DNA from: Boletus sp. NGJ
Taxonomy: Eukaryota; Basidiomycota; Agaricomycetes; Boletales; Boletaceae
Direction: 5' to 3'
Length of the DNA stretch: 64,000 nt
NCBI GenBank assembly: GCA_019096195.1
Contig: JAGTXK010000125.1
Span: 248,001-312,000, forward strand
Both the position numbers and the translations under genes were made by a program. The notes under the pieces were generated by a model. It did not search any database and was not told the origin of the DNA. It was given only the letters and a program-made list of their open reading frames with translations. The first letter of the stretch is position 1. The number at the start of each line of letters is the position of its first letter. Positions 22,728 to 34,520 of this stretch are shown here, in pieces.

Positions 22728-22905
22728 AGGTTAGGGAGCCGACTCAGACTGCAAAGCAGCGAGGCAAGGTGTTACCGGCTGTAAGGCAATAACACTTTTG
22801 TCTCAGCAAGGAATTACCTAATGGGTCACACTAGAGAAATTGTCTACCGGTCGAGTACCAATCACCAGCAGTGTCTAGCCTTAGCTAGCACCCTAGTACT
22901 TATCT
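22728..22905 (+). repeat. Repeat R2, copy 1
   Basis: Aligns with 33808-33985 (GCAAAGCAG, GAGGCRAGGYGTTACCGGC, TAACACTTTTG, CTTATCTA). At 33.8 kb the same unit sits at the 5' side of the Penelope-like element, so this is probably part of a second, mostly lost, Penelope-like copy. The Gypsy element begins 25 bp further on. Confidence 0.65.
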
Positions 22906-22930
22906 ACACTAAAGGCCCGTCATGGGTTTC

Positions 22931-23413
22931 TGTAATAATATAGGAAATTTTCAAACTTTTCAAACGCTTACTTACTTTTCATTTTCTTCAAAATCTTTTC
23001 TTCATAAGTCACGTGACTGTGCACGTGACTGTGGAAACACATCACATGATAGGTCTAGAACCTATGACATCATATCACATCATACCTCATGTGATCCATG
23101 CCTCTTTAATTTCCGCTCTTCTCACACAGCCCATTTAATCTCTGTCTTACTATATTTAGTAGTTCATCACATGCACTGCTTGGTCCGTGCACATTCTCTC
23201 TATGTATATAAAGTAGTACCTTGACGACTGGAATCCCCAGTCTAATCCATTTGTCTCTTCCTCCAATAATCTATTAGCTTTGGCCATCGGTCGTCGTAGG
23301 ATTAGGAATAGTCAGGCCTAAGACTCCCCACCTGATTCGCTCAGCCAGGACCTATGTAGCCTGCGAAGTAGTTCTGAGCCTTGTGGATTGTTTTCCAAAA
23401 GGGATTCATAACA
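22931..23413 (+). repeat. 5' LTR of E1
   Basis: 483 bp with a TATA-like GTATATAAAG near 23204. Pairs with 28860-29342. The same LTR family occurs alone at 41495-41961, 42672-43154 and 54831-55301. Confidence 0.93.
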
Positions 23414-26400
23414 CTTGGACTAGACTGCTATACACAACGCTCGGACTCCAGAGCTAAGGAGATATATGCAGGCCCAGCGTTTTAAGGGACATCTGCAGTA
23501 TTCACCACTTGATGGTGACGAGAAAAGAACTCGCCAAAACTCTTGCATATACACTCGTCTGGCGTACTAAATAAGGATAACATTGCTGCCGGGCATAGTG
23601 CACTAGCCCCACTTCTCAGGTGGTTGCCGACTTGAGCATACACTGGTTCTACGATAGTGAACCCAGGTTCTCGTGATTACCTGTGACGTCACAAAGTAAC
23701 GATACGGAGATTTATCTTGCCTTTCTCCCGTGTTACACCTGCTCGTAGTAAAGCAGTCATCCTCCGGTTCCCCATCACCGTTGCCCATCATTTTCAATGA
23801 CCTCTACTTCGATTTCTATGAAGGTGTAGGAATCCCAGAACCGGATTGTAAGATATCTGGTAGTAAGGTTCTGAAAGAAGACCGATGCAGGAAAAGGAAA
23901 ACCTATATCAGAAACCCCGACAAAGTCAGACCCCTTCGCCCCTCCTCCGCATTCGCACTTTATCGCATCGCATACTTCCGCTCATACCTCCGCCCCAAAT
24001 CCTTCTTGAAATCAAACCCCAAATATGTCTAGAGTTGACATCGACAAACTCGTCCAACAGCTTCGCCGACCTAACCCAGGAACGCGATAAAGAAAACATC
24101 ACTAAGAAAATCGCTGATCCTGGAAAATGGGACGGCACAAGGTCATCTTTCCACCCATGGTGGATCAAACTCCATCTCTGGGTTGACGCCCAGAAATGGA
24201 AAAACAACAAAATCATGGACATCGTAGTCCTATCTCGTCTCGAAGGAAAAGCGGAATCCTTCGCACAATTGAGTATGGAACATTACCTCGATGAAGAGGC
24301 GACCATCGAGACAGACGCAAACGGGGTTTTGTTACTGGCAAAAGGAGCCGATGCATGGCCCACTTGGAATAGGTTACAGGAGCAAATCAAAACTCACTTC
24401 TGTATCAACACCTTGGCTCACGAGTCGTTAAGGAAACTCGAAGCCTTGAAACAAAACGGTCACCCTATCGACCTATTCCTCCAAAAATTCGAAATCTTGA
24501 GGAAAGAATCGTACATCGATGATCACCATGCCGAAGTCCTACTGAAGAAGGCGGTAGACTTTAGAATTTACGAAAGATCTCGTTTGAATAGCCCCGCCCG
24601 CAATTTTGACTATGAAGATCTAGTCATTAACTATTGAGTAACAGGACGGGCATTCGAACAGATCGTAAACGAGCGTGGACCGCCGCATTGATCTCAACCC
24701 CCAAGATCTTCCTTTCCTCCTCCACATGGGCAACCCCCACAAAATTCATATCGTCCCAACTACACAGCAGTAGGAACACAACTGGGTCGCGGCGCGCCCA
24801 TGGAAATTGGAGTCCAGCAGGCTGGACCTTCCAAAGAAACCAGAACTTGTTTCCATTGTGGCAAACCCAGCCACATCAAACCTAACTGCCCGACAAATCC
24901 TTTTAAACAGACTGGTCGTCCCCTAATGCAGCGACAGATATGGGATTGGAACCAAGGCTCATACATTGAGCAATCACAGGGAGAAAAAGAGTATCCCTCG
25001 TTTTTTAACGAAACCCAATCTCGTGCATACACATCACGACCACTCCCGCAACCTCCCGCAGCTACAGCGGCACCAAGTGTAGCATCAAGGGCATATGTTT
25101 CCGATGAGGCGGAAGCATATTATAGAGATAAATTCGAGGTGGAAGCAAAAGCCCGAGCTGCACAGGCTTTAAATGGACAGCACCAATGAGTAAAGAGGGA
25201 ACTCAGTGGCACGAACTATCTTCTTTTTCATCTTCTCTTACAACATGTACAAGTAGTGATTTTCCTATCTCCGATCTCTCTTCTGTCTTACGTAATCTAT
25301 CAATAAAATCTGCGAGGGCGTCTCAATTGAGCGCGGCACCAGAATTAAGTGTACTTAATTCCCTTGTAAAACAACAAAAAAGATCAAATATCTATAAACC
25401 CACAAAGGTCACGTTAAACCAAGCATCTACGCTTTCCTATGGTGGAGAATTCTCCCTTGAAACCATAGTATCGTGCAACGTTAACGGCCAGTGGTCACGT
25501 TACTGTCTCCAGTCCCTCCTGGATTCGGGAGCGTCGCATACTTTCATAGATCAGGACTATGTAAAACATCATGGAATACCTTTTTACACTATCGACAACC
25601 CCATTAAGATACATAACGCTGATGGTTCGGAAGGAGCTATTGGACCGATCCGTCATGCAGTAACACTAATGGTGGAAATCAAAGGACACTATGAAGTAAT
25701 AGACGCTTACATATCTAAATTAGGAACTCATCGAATGATCATCGGGTATGACTGGCTATATCGTCATAACCCTGACATCGATTGGGTAAAACAGACAATT
25801 ACATTTCCCCGTTGTACATCATACTGTAAAATTATGGGCCTAGGACCCACTTCTTCTTACGAGCCGGCTCAACTTCATACTATAGAAGAAGGACTCAAAG
25901 AAAAAGTCCCTTTAACTTATCATGAGTTTTTAGATGTCTTTTTAGAGAAAGAATCTCAAAGGATGCCTTTATGAAAACATTGGGATCACGCAATCGATCT
26001 CAAAGAAGACTTCATTAGAAAGGACGTGTTATTCCCCTTTCGGACATCGAGATGGAAGAAGTCAGAACATTCATCGAAAAGGAAGTCAAAAAGGGTTATG
26101 TCAAACCCTCCAAATCTCCACAGACATCTCCCGTCTTCTTCATTCCCAAAAAAGATGGCAAAAAACGAATGGTCATGGACTACTGATATTTAAATGAAGG
26201 AACTATCAAAAATTCCTATCCACTCCCTCTAATCCCGCAGTTAATTGATCGACTCAAAAACGTGGATCTATTTATGGCTATGGATCTTCGATGGGGATAT
26301 AACAATGTCCGGAATTAAAGAAGGCGACGAATGGAAAGCAGCTTTCGTCACCCCCATTGGAGCATATGAACCTACTGTTATGTATTTCGGACTTACGAAC

Positions 26401-28859
26401 TCTCCCCCCACATTCCAAACCATGATGAACGACATATTTAATGACATGTATGCGGTAGTTGTCATCTACATCGACGACGTTATGATATTCACATCAAAAA
26501 AGACAAAAGCACAACACGAAGAAGTTGTAAAGGAAGTTCTACGCCGCTTACGCGAGAACGATCTTTACGTAAAACCAGAAAAGTGTACCTTCTCGGCAGA
26601 AAAAGTGGACTTCCTAGGGATGGTAGTATCTAAAGAGGGGGTAGAAATGCAGTCGAAGAAAGTAGCTGGGGTCATGGATTGGCCGATTCCTACTCGATTG
26701 AAACAACTCCAAGGCTTCCTCGGACTATGTAATTATTATAGACGATTCATAGAAGGCTTCGCACAAATCGCTCGACCCTTGAACGATCTTACCAAGAAAG
26801 ACGTTCCATTCAAATGGGGTCCAGATCAACAAGAAGCATTCACAAACCTAAAAAGAAAATTTACGGAAGCGCCACTTCTCGTGTACCCAAACCGCGATCA
26901 AGAAATGCGCGTGGAAACCGATGCCTCAGACATCGCCACGGGAGCAGTGCTCTCCACCCTGTGTAATGACGGTAATTGGCGACCAGTCACCTTTATCTCT
27001 CACTCTTTTGATAGCGCAGAGCGCAACTATCCAATCTATGACAAGGAACTGCTTGCAGTAATACGCGCCCTTGAAGAATGGCGCCACTATTTAATTGGTC
27101 ACGAAAGGTTTGAAATCTGGACTGACCATAAAAATCTAGAATATTGGAAGAAGCCCCAAACACTCAGCGGACGTCAAGCACGTTGGCATGTGCTTCTCCA
27201 AGAGTTTAATTATTCTTTCATATACAAACCTGGATCGTCCAATGGAAGAGCTGATGCTCTATCTCGATGACCAGATCACGGAGATGCAGTTATAGATCAT
27301 AACCAAAACATTACTGTTCTTCCTCCTTCTATTTTCATAAATCATGTTTCTCTCTCTTCAGATCTCATGACAAAAATACAAAAAGAATCTAAAAAATATG
27401 ACATAGATGCCATAAACAATTTCCTTTTCTACTCTGAACTTAATCTATTCAAAAACGAAAAAGATCAAATATATGTTCCTGAACCATTACGTACTGAAAT
27501 CATTACCTTATGTCATGACTTGCCTATGGCAGGACACGGCGGTCATTCCAAAACGATACACACTCTTTCTCAATATTTCTTGTGGCCAGGAGTCACAAAG
27601 GACGTAAAAACTTATGTAGATCACTGCCAAGTGTGCGCCCTCACGAAGGGTATGCTGAATGCACTGGCAGGAAAAGTTATTCCCTTACCCACAGCAAAAA
27701 GACCATGGGAAGACTTATCGGTAGACTTTATCATAGGTCTACCTCCATCACAATCTTTCACTGCTATTTATGTTGTTGTGGACAGATTCTCTAAAGAAGT
27801 TATTTTCATACCTACTTATGATACATGTTCTTTGAAAGATCTTGCTATTTTATTTAGAGACCATGTCTGGTCAACACACGGACTCCCATCTACCCTCGTA
27901 TCAGATCGAGGACCACAGTTCGTTTCTGCTTTTACCCAAGAACTTTGTAAACTCCTTGGCATAAAACAAAAAATCTCTATGGCATATCATCTGCAAACAG
28001 ATGGACAAACCGAGCACGTTAATCGAGATCTTGAACAGTATCTCCACGCATATGCCGGGAAGAAACAAAACGACTGGGTCGAATGGCTGAAGTTAGCCCA
28101 ATTCTCTCACAATAACACCGTCACTACGGCTACCAGAGAAATTCCCTTTAAAGTAACAAGAAACTATGTACCACATATGGGTTTCGAAGGGAATCTCACG
28201 GGTTTTGCAGACGAAATTGGGCGTAACCATAAAGAGATTGAAGAAGCGCTGGAAGCTACATGCGAGAGGACGATCACCTCTTCCAATAAAAAACGATCTA
28301 CAGCACCAGAATATTCTATTGGTCAGCAAGTCTGGCTTTCAACAGATAAATTAAAACTTCCCTACACGGCAAAGAAACTCACACAAAAATGGATTGGCCC
28401 CTATGTCATCACTCGGGTCATTCCTAATGCCGTAACGCTCAAACTTCCCAATTCTGTTCACATCCATCCAACTGTGAACATTTCTCGCATCAAAACATAC
28501 AGAGATGTGCTGCCTGGACAGCCTAAATCTCGACCAGACGCGATAGAAATTGACGAAGAAGGAGAAGAGCAATTTGAAGTTGATTATATCGCCACTTCCA
28601 GGATGAAGAAAGGCAAACTAGAATACCTGGTTCATTGGAAGGGTTATGATGAAACCGATCGAACTTGGGAATCTGAAGAAATTCACACCACTGCACCAGA
28701 TGCAGTTAAAGATTTCCATTGTCTCAATCCTTCCGCACCACGCAAGCTTCATGGACTATCCATTTCAGCCTTTGCTTCTTTATTCTCTACTTATGAAAAC
28801 TTCACGGAAAATGAAAAAACAACGACCTGCCTGGAATTCGAGTCTTAAAGAGGGGGTAG

Positions 28860-29342
28860 TGTAATAATATAGAAAATTTTCAAACTTTTCAAACGCTTAC
28901 TTGCTTTTCATTTTCTTCAAAATCTTTTCTTCATAAGTCACGTGACTGTGCACGTGACCATGAAAACACATCACATGATAGGTCTAGAACCTATGACATC
29001 ATATGACATCATACCTCATGTGATCCATGCCTCTTTAATTTCCGCTCTTCTCACACAGCCCACTTAATCTCCGTCTTACTATATTTAGTAGTTCATCACA
29101 CACACTGCTTGGTCCGTGCACATTCTCTCTATGTATATAAAGTAGTACCTTGACGACTGGAATCCCCAGTCTAATCCATTTGTCTCTTCCTCCAATAACC
29201 TATTAGCTTCGGCCATCGGTCGTCGTAGGGTTAGGAATAGTTAGGCCTAAGACTCCCCACCTGATTCGCTCAGCCAGGACCTGTGTAGCCTGCGAAGTAG
29301 TTCCAAGCCTTGTGGATTGTTTTCCAAAAGGGATTCATAACA
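28860..29342 (+). repeat. 3' LTR of E1
   Basis: 483 bp with the same ends as the 5' LTR, preceded by a polypurine run and followed by the target duplicate GTTTC. Confidence 0.93.
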
Positions 29343-29943
29343 GTTTCAACCTTTTGGTCTCATCAGTAGGGGCGCACACCCCTAAACTCACACCACCTTA
29401 GCTAGGACTAACCGGCATTAGTACACCTCAGCGTGATTTTGTATTGTCCTGGGCAGACTGGCTCCAGAGATTTCCTTTTCGGGACTTTGCTGTACTAGAG
29501 AAACTCTTCATACTCGGTCAAACCCGAACCCCGTGATCATGTGTCATTGGCAGCCGTATCGGCTGTTAACCGACCATGTTATACCCGGTGAACGCTTAGT
29601 AAGCATAGTACCCTTACCTCGTTAGTTAACCAGTCACGTGACATTGGAAATTGACCACGATCACCACACTAGTAGTAGGGCCGGGTGGACACATAACGCT
29701 TACCAATCAAGGCAGTGGCGTTAGAAATTACTACAGTGGGTTAACGCTGAGCAGGTACACGTGGCATTAGGTTAGGGAATGTGTGCCAATAGCAGTTCAC
29801 GTACCAAGTCATGTGATCGCCTTCTTCATACCGGTTTAATTGGGAGATCTACCAATTTGAGATCCATTGGTAACCGTCAGCCAAATCGGGTCATAGAACA
29901 TGCCTGTGGGTCTGTGCTTAAATGTGCTTCCCAGCCAGTTCTT
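29343..29943. other. Unassigned repeat-like sequence
   Basis: No coding. Once joined to 22930 before E1 arrived. Words such as TTAACCGACCATG and GTTAACGC recur here. It may belong to the Penelope-like element neighbourhood. Confidence 0.35.
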
Positions 29944-30006
29944 AGGGTTAGGGGGGCGAGCACTTGAGTGAAGCGAGAGTGCGAGCAGGGTAGTGTGGGA
30001 TGGGTG

Positions 30007-30079
30007 CCAGATAGGTAATAGGCTGAGGGCAACCAGCACTCAACCACCTATTTCATCCGGGGACTCATCAGACCTCTGG
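30007..30079 (-). ncRNA. Hammerhead-ribozyme-like fold
   Basis: Read on the minus strand: CCAGA GGT CTGATGA, then a stem II GTCC-CC-GGAT, then GAAA, then TAGG, a loop of about 30 bases, CCTATT, ACC TA TCTGG. The core CTGATGA (30065-30071) and GAAA (30051-30054) match the hammerhead consensus. Stem III pairs ATAGG with CCTAT; stem I pairs GGT with ACC and, past a two-base bulge, CCAGA with TCTGG. The expected cut is after ATT, between 30017 and 30016. Stem II ends in a G-U pair with a very small loop, so activity may be weak. Hammerheads are known in Penelope-like pseudo-LTRs. Confidence 0.7.
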
Positions 30080-30426
30080 TGGAATAGTGAAAAGCATTTC
30101 TTGGTACTTACCCTGTATTTATAGGGAAAGAACCGCACACGGACCATTAGTGAAACGTGGGAATAGGTGGAGATTATGCAGCAGAAATTAAACCGGATCT
30201 TGCCGGTTGTCACTTGGATCTTTCTGGTTGTGCTTCTACATGAGAGTTCTCTCATGGTCAACGGTAATTAAATAGCTGAGGACCGGGTGGCATAGTAACT
30301 GAGTCAGGCTGTCAGATCTTCGGTCCAATGCTTCTTCAGCAATCTCTGGGATCGGTCTAGACCACTTATGTAATTTATTCTCACCCCTTGCTGGAGGTGT
30401 GCCACCATTAGGTTCCTAAGTTAACT

Positions 30427-30472
30427 GGTTAGGGTTAGGGTTAGGGTTAGCATGTTAGGGTTAGCAGTTAAA
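30427..30472 (+). repeat. Interstitial telomere-type repeats
   Basis: Three and a half TTAGGG units in a row and two further TTAGGG blocks. Similar runs lie at 34487-34506 and 33985-34005. TTAGGG is the usual fungal telomere repeat. Confidence 0.85.
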
Positions 30473-30480
30473 AAGTTAGG

Positions 30481-31340
30481 TTAACGCTAAAGATCCAATG
30501 AGTTATGCGTATGGGCTAGGCTATAGCACCGATCCTCACGTTAGGGTAAGGTTATTCAGGCGTTCTGGCATAATATTGAGCCAGTCTTCAACCCGTATCT
30601 AGAACCTGTCGGGCAAAGATCATGCACATTGCCTGTGTTCGCACTTTCGCTTCGAGGGAGTGCTTCCCACCTTACCATACTGGTGGTACGATTAACATCA
30701 CTAAAATGAATAAACACTGCAAAGTGTTTTGAGTATACTCAGGTCTAAGCTATTGTAAGCTTGCATACACGTTACACGCTGTCTGTGGCTGGACTCTTCG
30801 TCCGTTCACCCCAGGAATTCCCGTGGCGATTGGATTCCTACTTGGTATTGCACCTTTCAGACCCCCTGGTTACCCAGGATTCCAGCCAAGCACTATGTGG
30901 AGAGGCTTTGTTGAGGCCTTCAAACAACCCTTTCATTCTCTACTACACCGACCGTCCGGACAGAGAAACTTCCCGGCAGTCCTTACTGACCCGTAGATAA
31001 CTCATCGATTGCTACTCGAGCTCAACATCAAGCGGTAGTTTCATACTTGCATACATGCCTGTTCTCCTGCACAAACTTAGCCTGAAGGCCAAAGCAATCA
31101 GGTACCACATCCATTACAGACATGGCTCGCCGGTCGGCCGAAGCAGACTAGCTGTGAGTTGGGCCCTATGGTAGAGGGACTCCATCAGAATCATCGCCTT
31201 TTCGTGGTGATGGAAGCCTTAGGGCTTTGAGACTTGTAAGAGCGTCTCAGCCATCTGGTCAGCAGTGTCCTCCCAGTCCATGGGAGAAGCAGATCACCAC
31301 TGTACATTGATGACGTCATCTTCTAGATCAATCACTTTTC
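30481..31340 (-). other. 3' region of the Penelope-like element, non-coding
   Basis: Between the left pseudo-LTR and the recognisable C-terminal coding. No protein family recognised; a plus-strand open run at 30761-31000 looks accidental. Confidence 0.4.
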
Positions 31341-31528
31341 CTGATTGTAGACAACACCATTTTGCTGGTAGAGCAGGTTCAGGAGGGCCAGCATGACCTG
31401 GTTGGTCATCTGGATGGATGGAATCCAGTTCACCGGTCCCTTTATCTGCTAGACATTCCAACACTGATCTTTTTCCAAGGATTTGTTAGCTTGAATAGTT
31501 GTGTGGTGCATTTCTGCGACATGATTAT

Positions 31529-31998
31529 TCAACAGTCTAGGATATCTGTATGCCGGAGGTCTGGGACCTCAGTTGGTGTACCATCAGCGCACACAGACTC
31601 TATACAGAGCCAGGGCTTCCGGTCCACATCATCCATATAGCCAACAGGCTCTGGGGGGAATTCAATGTTGAATTCCTTATGCTCGGCTTTATAAAGCCAA
31701 GATCGCATATATCCTAGGATTGTGTCTTCAAGTTTAGTGACAGAGAATAGTTCCCATGCTGTGTTGTACTCGGTTTTGAGCACCAGGGCCACGCTTGTCG
31801 CTGTGACATTGGATTTGGTTGTTAAGCGATTGTTCCATCGCTCCTGGAGTTTATTGCGTCTCCAGTACAACAATAACGCCTTGTCTATGATCCACGCTGC
31901 ACATAGATGGAAACCAGCCAATCTAGTGCATCCAGGTAGTTTTCAAATGTACTACTGATTGTGGTGAGACAACTCATTTCACCGTAGAATGATAACCT
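31529..31998 (-). pseudogene. Penelope-like RT, C-terminal portion
   Basis: Minus-strand coding beyond the solo LTR, with LLYWRRNKLQERWNNRL and related helix-rich sequence that fits the region after the RT thumb of Penelope-like proteins. Fossil; separated from the RT core by the LTR at 31999-32529. Confidence 0.55.
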
Positions 31999-32529
31999 TG
32001 TTACGTACTGCCTCGGGTGGAGGTAGACGTAGATCTGACAGGTTGACGAAGACACATCTAGTCAACGTGGATTGACGGACGAGTTAGCGAGGGGCTACCG
32101 GAGACGCAGGCCACAGGGTCTTCCTGTATAAACCAACGGACCATGGTTAAGCCCTTGGAGTTGAGAGAGAGAACAAAGAGCGTCCGTTCAAGAGTGGGAC
32201 GAGGACTTGCAGAGATCCGCAGGGAAGATGTGAGTAGATTCAGAAGGAACTACTTGCGGAGATACAAGTAGTTCTACAGTTTATATACTAGAGCGAAGGA
32301 AGTTCATAGAATGGCATGGAACAACCATTAGTCAGCAATGGAACCCGGTGGAACTCTATGGAAGGGAAAGCGGAATGGAAGGAGTTCCGGGTGGCGTAAG
32401 TAATACAAGATAACGAGATAACGGGACGATGGAATGCCGGTGCGGAGTCCCACTGCATAGCGGCGTCGAGATGGTTAAATAGAAGAGACAAAGGGTAGGA
32501 AAAAGGGAAGATGGGTGGAAAACGTAACA
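31999..32529 (-). repeat. Solo LTR inside the Penelope-like RT
   Basis: 531 bp with TGTTACG at one end and CGTAACA at the other; a TATA-like sequence (TATATAAAC on the minus strand) is inside. An imperfect 5-bp target duplication (AGGTA/AGGTT) is possible. A different family from E1 and R1. Fossil, younger than the Penelope copy. Confidence 0.75.
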
Positions 32530-33782
32530 GTACCTCGTTTGACATCTATCGGGTGACCTGAGACATAGGGAATTCTCTGGTGGAGCAACTTGGCCTTCTG
32601 GTAAGGTCTATGCTGTAATTTGCCTCTATTATCCTTATAGAGTAGCATATCCAGGAAAGGCTGGGCATTGCCGACGTCCCACGTTATGACACAATAATCA
32701 ATTTTTACATGCTCCTGCATAATTGCTAGCGCTTCCTGAGGGCTACTAGCACATACTATGCCGAGGCAATCATCGATATACCTACCATAGTAGGCAATCC
32801 GTGGATGATTGAGTATTCCATCATGTTTCTTGCAGAACCACCCATACAAATTAGCGAGGTCTGGCAAATCTGCAATGCCCATTGCTAGGCCATTTAGTTG
32901 TTGGAATATCTCCCCATTGAATTGTGTCAACAGCTCTGTGTTACCAACCCATAGACAGTTGTTAAAGAACATAACAAAGTTATGCACCGACAACCCGTTC
33001 CAATGCTCATTTTCGTCCCCTTCATTCTGGTAGATCCATTTGACAAACATGCTGAAGACTCTATCCAAGCACAATTCCAAAGGAATGTTGGGGTAATAAG
33101 CAACTACATCACCAGTGACGATGTAGAATTTGGCACCCAGGATCAGGTGGAGCTGGCTCAATTTTATTGCTAAATCTTTGCTGCCATGGATGATAGTTAG
33201 TGCCTCGTCAACTAGAGGTTTGAGCATTTTACTACAGAATTTAGCAGCTGGATTCTGGATCACACTATGACAGGGTAGGATAGGCCTGAATTTGACCGGT
33301 AGTTTATGGATCTTTGGGATACCATAAAAGTGTGGTATATGGTGGTCTGCCATAGAGGCAGTAACAAGACTCTTTAGATATTCATCTAAGGAACCATATT
33401 TCCAGCAATAAATGTCCAACCGCTGAGAGAGTAAGATCATCTTGTTACATTTTTTGTTGAGGATCTGTTTCGCAGCAGCTTTGTCAAGGCATTTGTATTT
33501 GCGCTCGTTTGACAAACATGCAAGGGTATTTTCTATGATTCAGGTTTGCTCTGACACCACTAGGCTGAGGTTCTTCTCAGTAGGAGTGATAACATAATCG
33601 TTATCCAATATGAACTTGTGAAGCTCGTTTACCTTGGGACCAAGTGGTTTGAATGTGCTGTCGACAAGGCCATCAAGCAGGGCATTGGCAGTGATGTTGT
33701 GGACATATGCATGCCCTCGCTTGAGCATGAGTTTGCAATAAAACGGTAATACAGGTGGATCTGCCTTACTGGGCAGAGACAT
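32530..33782 (-). pseudogene. Penelope-like reverse transcriptase core
   Basis: Carries an upstream segment (HKFILDNDYVITPTEKNLSL, like the NITK-type region before the RT in these proteins), then RT motifs: PKIHK.PVKFRPI, GDVVAYYPNIPLEL, GLAMGIADLPDLANLYGWF (motif B) and YIDDCLG, and the thumb start FLDMLLY. The match is to Penelope/telomerase-type RT rather than LINE or Gypsy RT. Interrupted about once before the core and again by the solo LTR. Confidence 0.75.
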
Positions 33783-33807
33783 GTCGTAATTGGGATCATA
33801 GGTAGTG

Positions 33808-33979
33808 TTACGGAGCCGAGCCGAGCTGCAAAGCAGTGAGGCGAGGCGTTACCGGCGGTAAGGTGGTAACACTTTTGCCTCGGCAAGGGATTACCTTATG
33901 GGTTGCAGTAGAGATATTGTCTACTGGTCATTAACCAAACACCGGTGGTGTGTAGCTAGTAGCTACCACCCTACCACTT
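33808..33979 (+). repeat. Repeat R2, copy 2
   Basis: Homologous to 22728-22905. Joined here directly to the right pseudo-LTR and lying just 5' of the RT, so likely the 5' untranslated part of the Penelope-like element. Confidence 0.6.
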
Positions 33980-34520
33980 ATCTAGGATTAGTTAGGGTTA
34001 GGTTAGGGGGGCCGAGCTGCGAGCAAAGTGAGCAGTGAGGGGATATGTGTAGGATGGGTTGCCAGATAGGTAATAGGCAATGGGGCCTCAGCGTTCCATT
34101 GCCACCTATTTTGTTCAGAGACTCACCAGACCTCTGGCGATAGGAAGAAAAGAATTTCTTGATTCTTACCCTATTTATATGGGAAAGAATCATGCACGGA
34201 CCATTAGTAATAACATGGGAGGCAGAGATAGACACAGCGGAAATTAAACATGGATCTCTCCAGTAACACTTGGATCTTTCTGGTTGCGCTTCTATGTGAG
34301 AATTTTCTCATAGTCGACAGTGATTAAATTGCTGAGGACCAGGTGGCGTAGTAACCAAGTCGGGCTGAGAGGACTTCAGGCCAGAACTTTTTCAGCTATC
34401 TCCAGGATCAGTCTAGACCACTTATGTAATATTATCTCACCTCTTGCCGGGGATGTGCCACCGTTAGGTTCCTAATTAGGTTAACCTGGTTAGGGTTAGG
34501 GTTAGCACATTTGGGTTAGT
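33980..34520 (-). repeat. Pseudo-LTR of the Penelope-like element, right
   Basis: Direct repeat of 29944-30480 with TTAGGG-type runs at both edges. Confidence 0.75.
34061..34138 (-). ncRNA. Decayed hammerhead-like fold
   Basis: Same position in the right pseudo-LTR as 30007-30079. The outer pairing GCCAGA/TCTGGC and the stem III pairing TAGG/CCTA are kept, but the catalytic core does not fully match the consensus, so it is probably inactive. Confidence 0.55.

Larger units (their letters stand above)
22931..29342 (+). mobile_element. Ty3/Gypsy chromovirus E1, near-complete fossil
   Basis: LTRs of 483 bp each (22931-23413 and 28860-29342), TG..CA ends, flanked by the 5-bp duplication GTTTC. 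Parts: leader; gag with a CCHC knuckle (CFHCGKPSHIKPNC), about 23885-25189; protease region, 25186-25974; reverse transcriptase and RNase H (YIDD), about 25980-27270; integrase with a C-terminal chromodomain (YLVHWKGYDETDRTWE), 27367-28848. A purine tract lies before the 3' LTR. The LTRs differ at about 17 of 483 sites, nearly all transitions, so insertion is fairly recent but not new. It looks nearly whole with about four breaks. Confidence 0.93.
29944..30480 (-). repeat. Pseudo-LTR of the Penelope-like element, left
   Basis: Begins TTAGGGTTAGGGGGG at its left edge and ends with GGTTAGGGTTAGGGTTAGGG near 30427-30450. About four fifths the same as 33980-34520 by eye, in the same orientation. 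Confidence 0.75.
29944..34520 (-). mobile_element. Penelope-like retroelement (endonuclease-less, Coprina-type candidate)
   Basis: Minus-strand reverse transcriptase lies between two direct repeats of about 540 bp (29944-30480 and 33980-34520), which fit the pseudo-LTRs of Penelope-like elements. Both repeats carry TTAGGG-type runs at their edges and a hammerhead-like fold. The RT reads FYGIPKIHKLPVKFRPIL, VTGDVVAYYPNIPLELCL (motif A) and AYYGRYIDDCLG (motif C); Gypsy features (protease, RNase H, integrase) are absent, as is any GIY-YIG domain I can see. Known fungal Coprina elements lack the endonuclease and sit at telomeric repeats. It is broken: a solo LTR splits the RT and there are a few other interruptions. 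Confidence 0.75.

Noticed and set aside
22731-22905. Repeat R2 as a hammerhead or tRNA-like RNA
   Set aside because: No CTGATGA/GAAA pairing on either strand and no tRNA A/B boxes in register.
30427-34520. A real chromosome end at the TTAGGG runs
   Set aside because: The runs are short, internal and repeated within an element, with sequence continuing on both sides.
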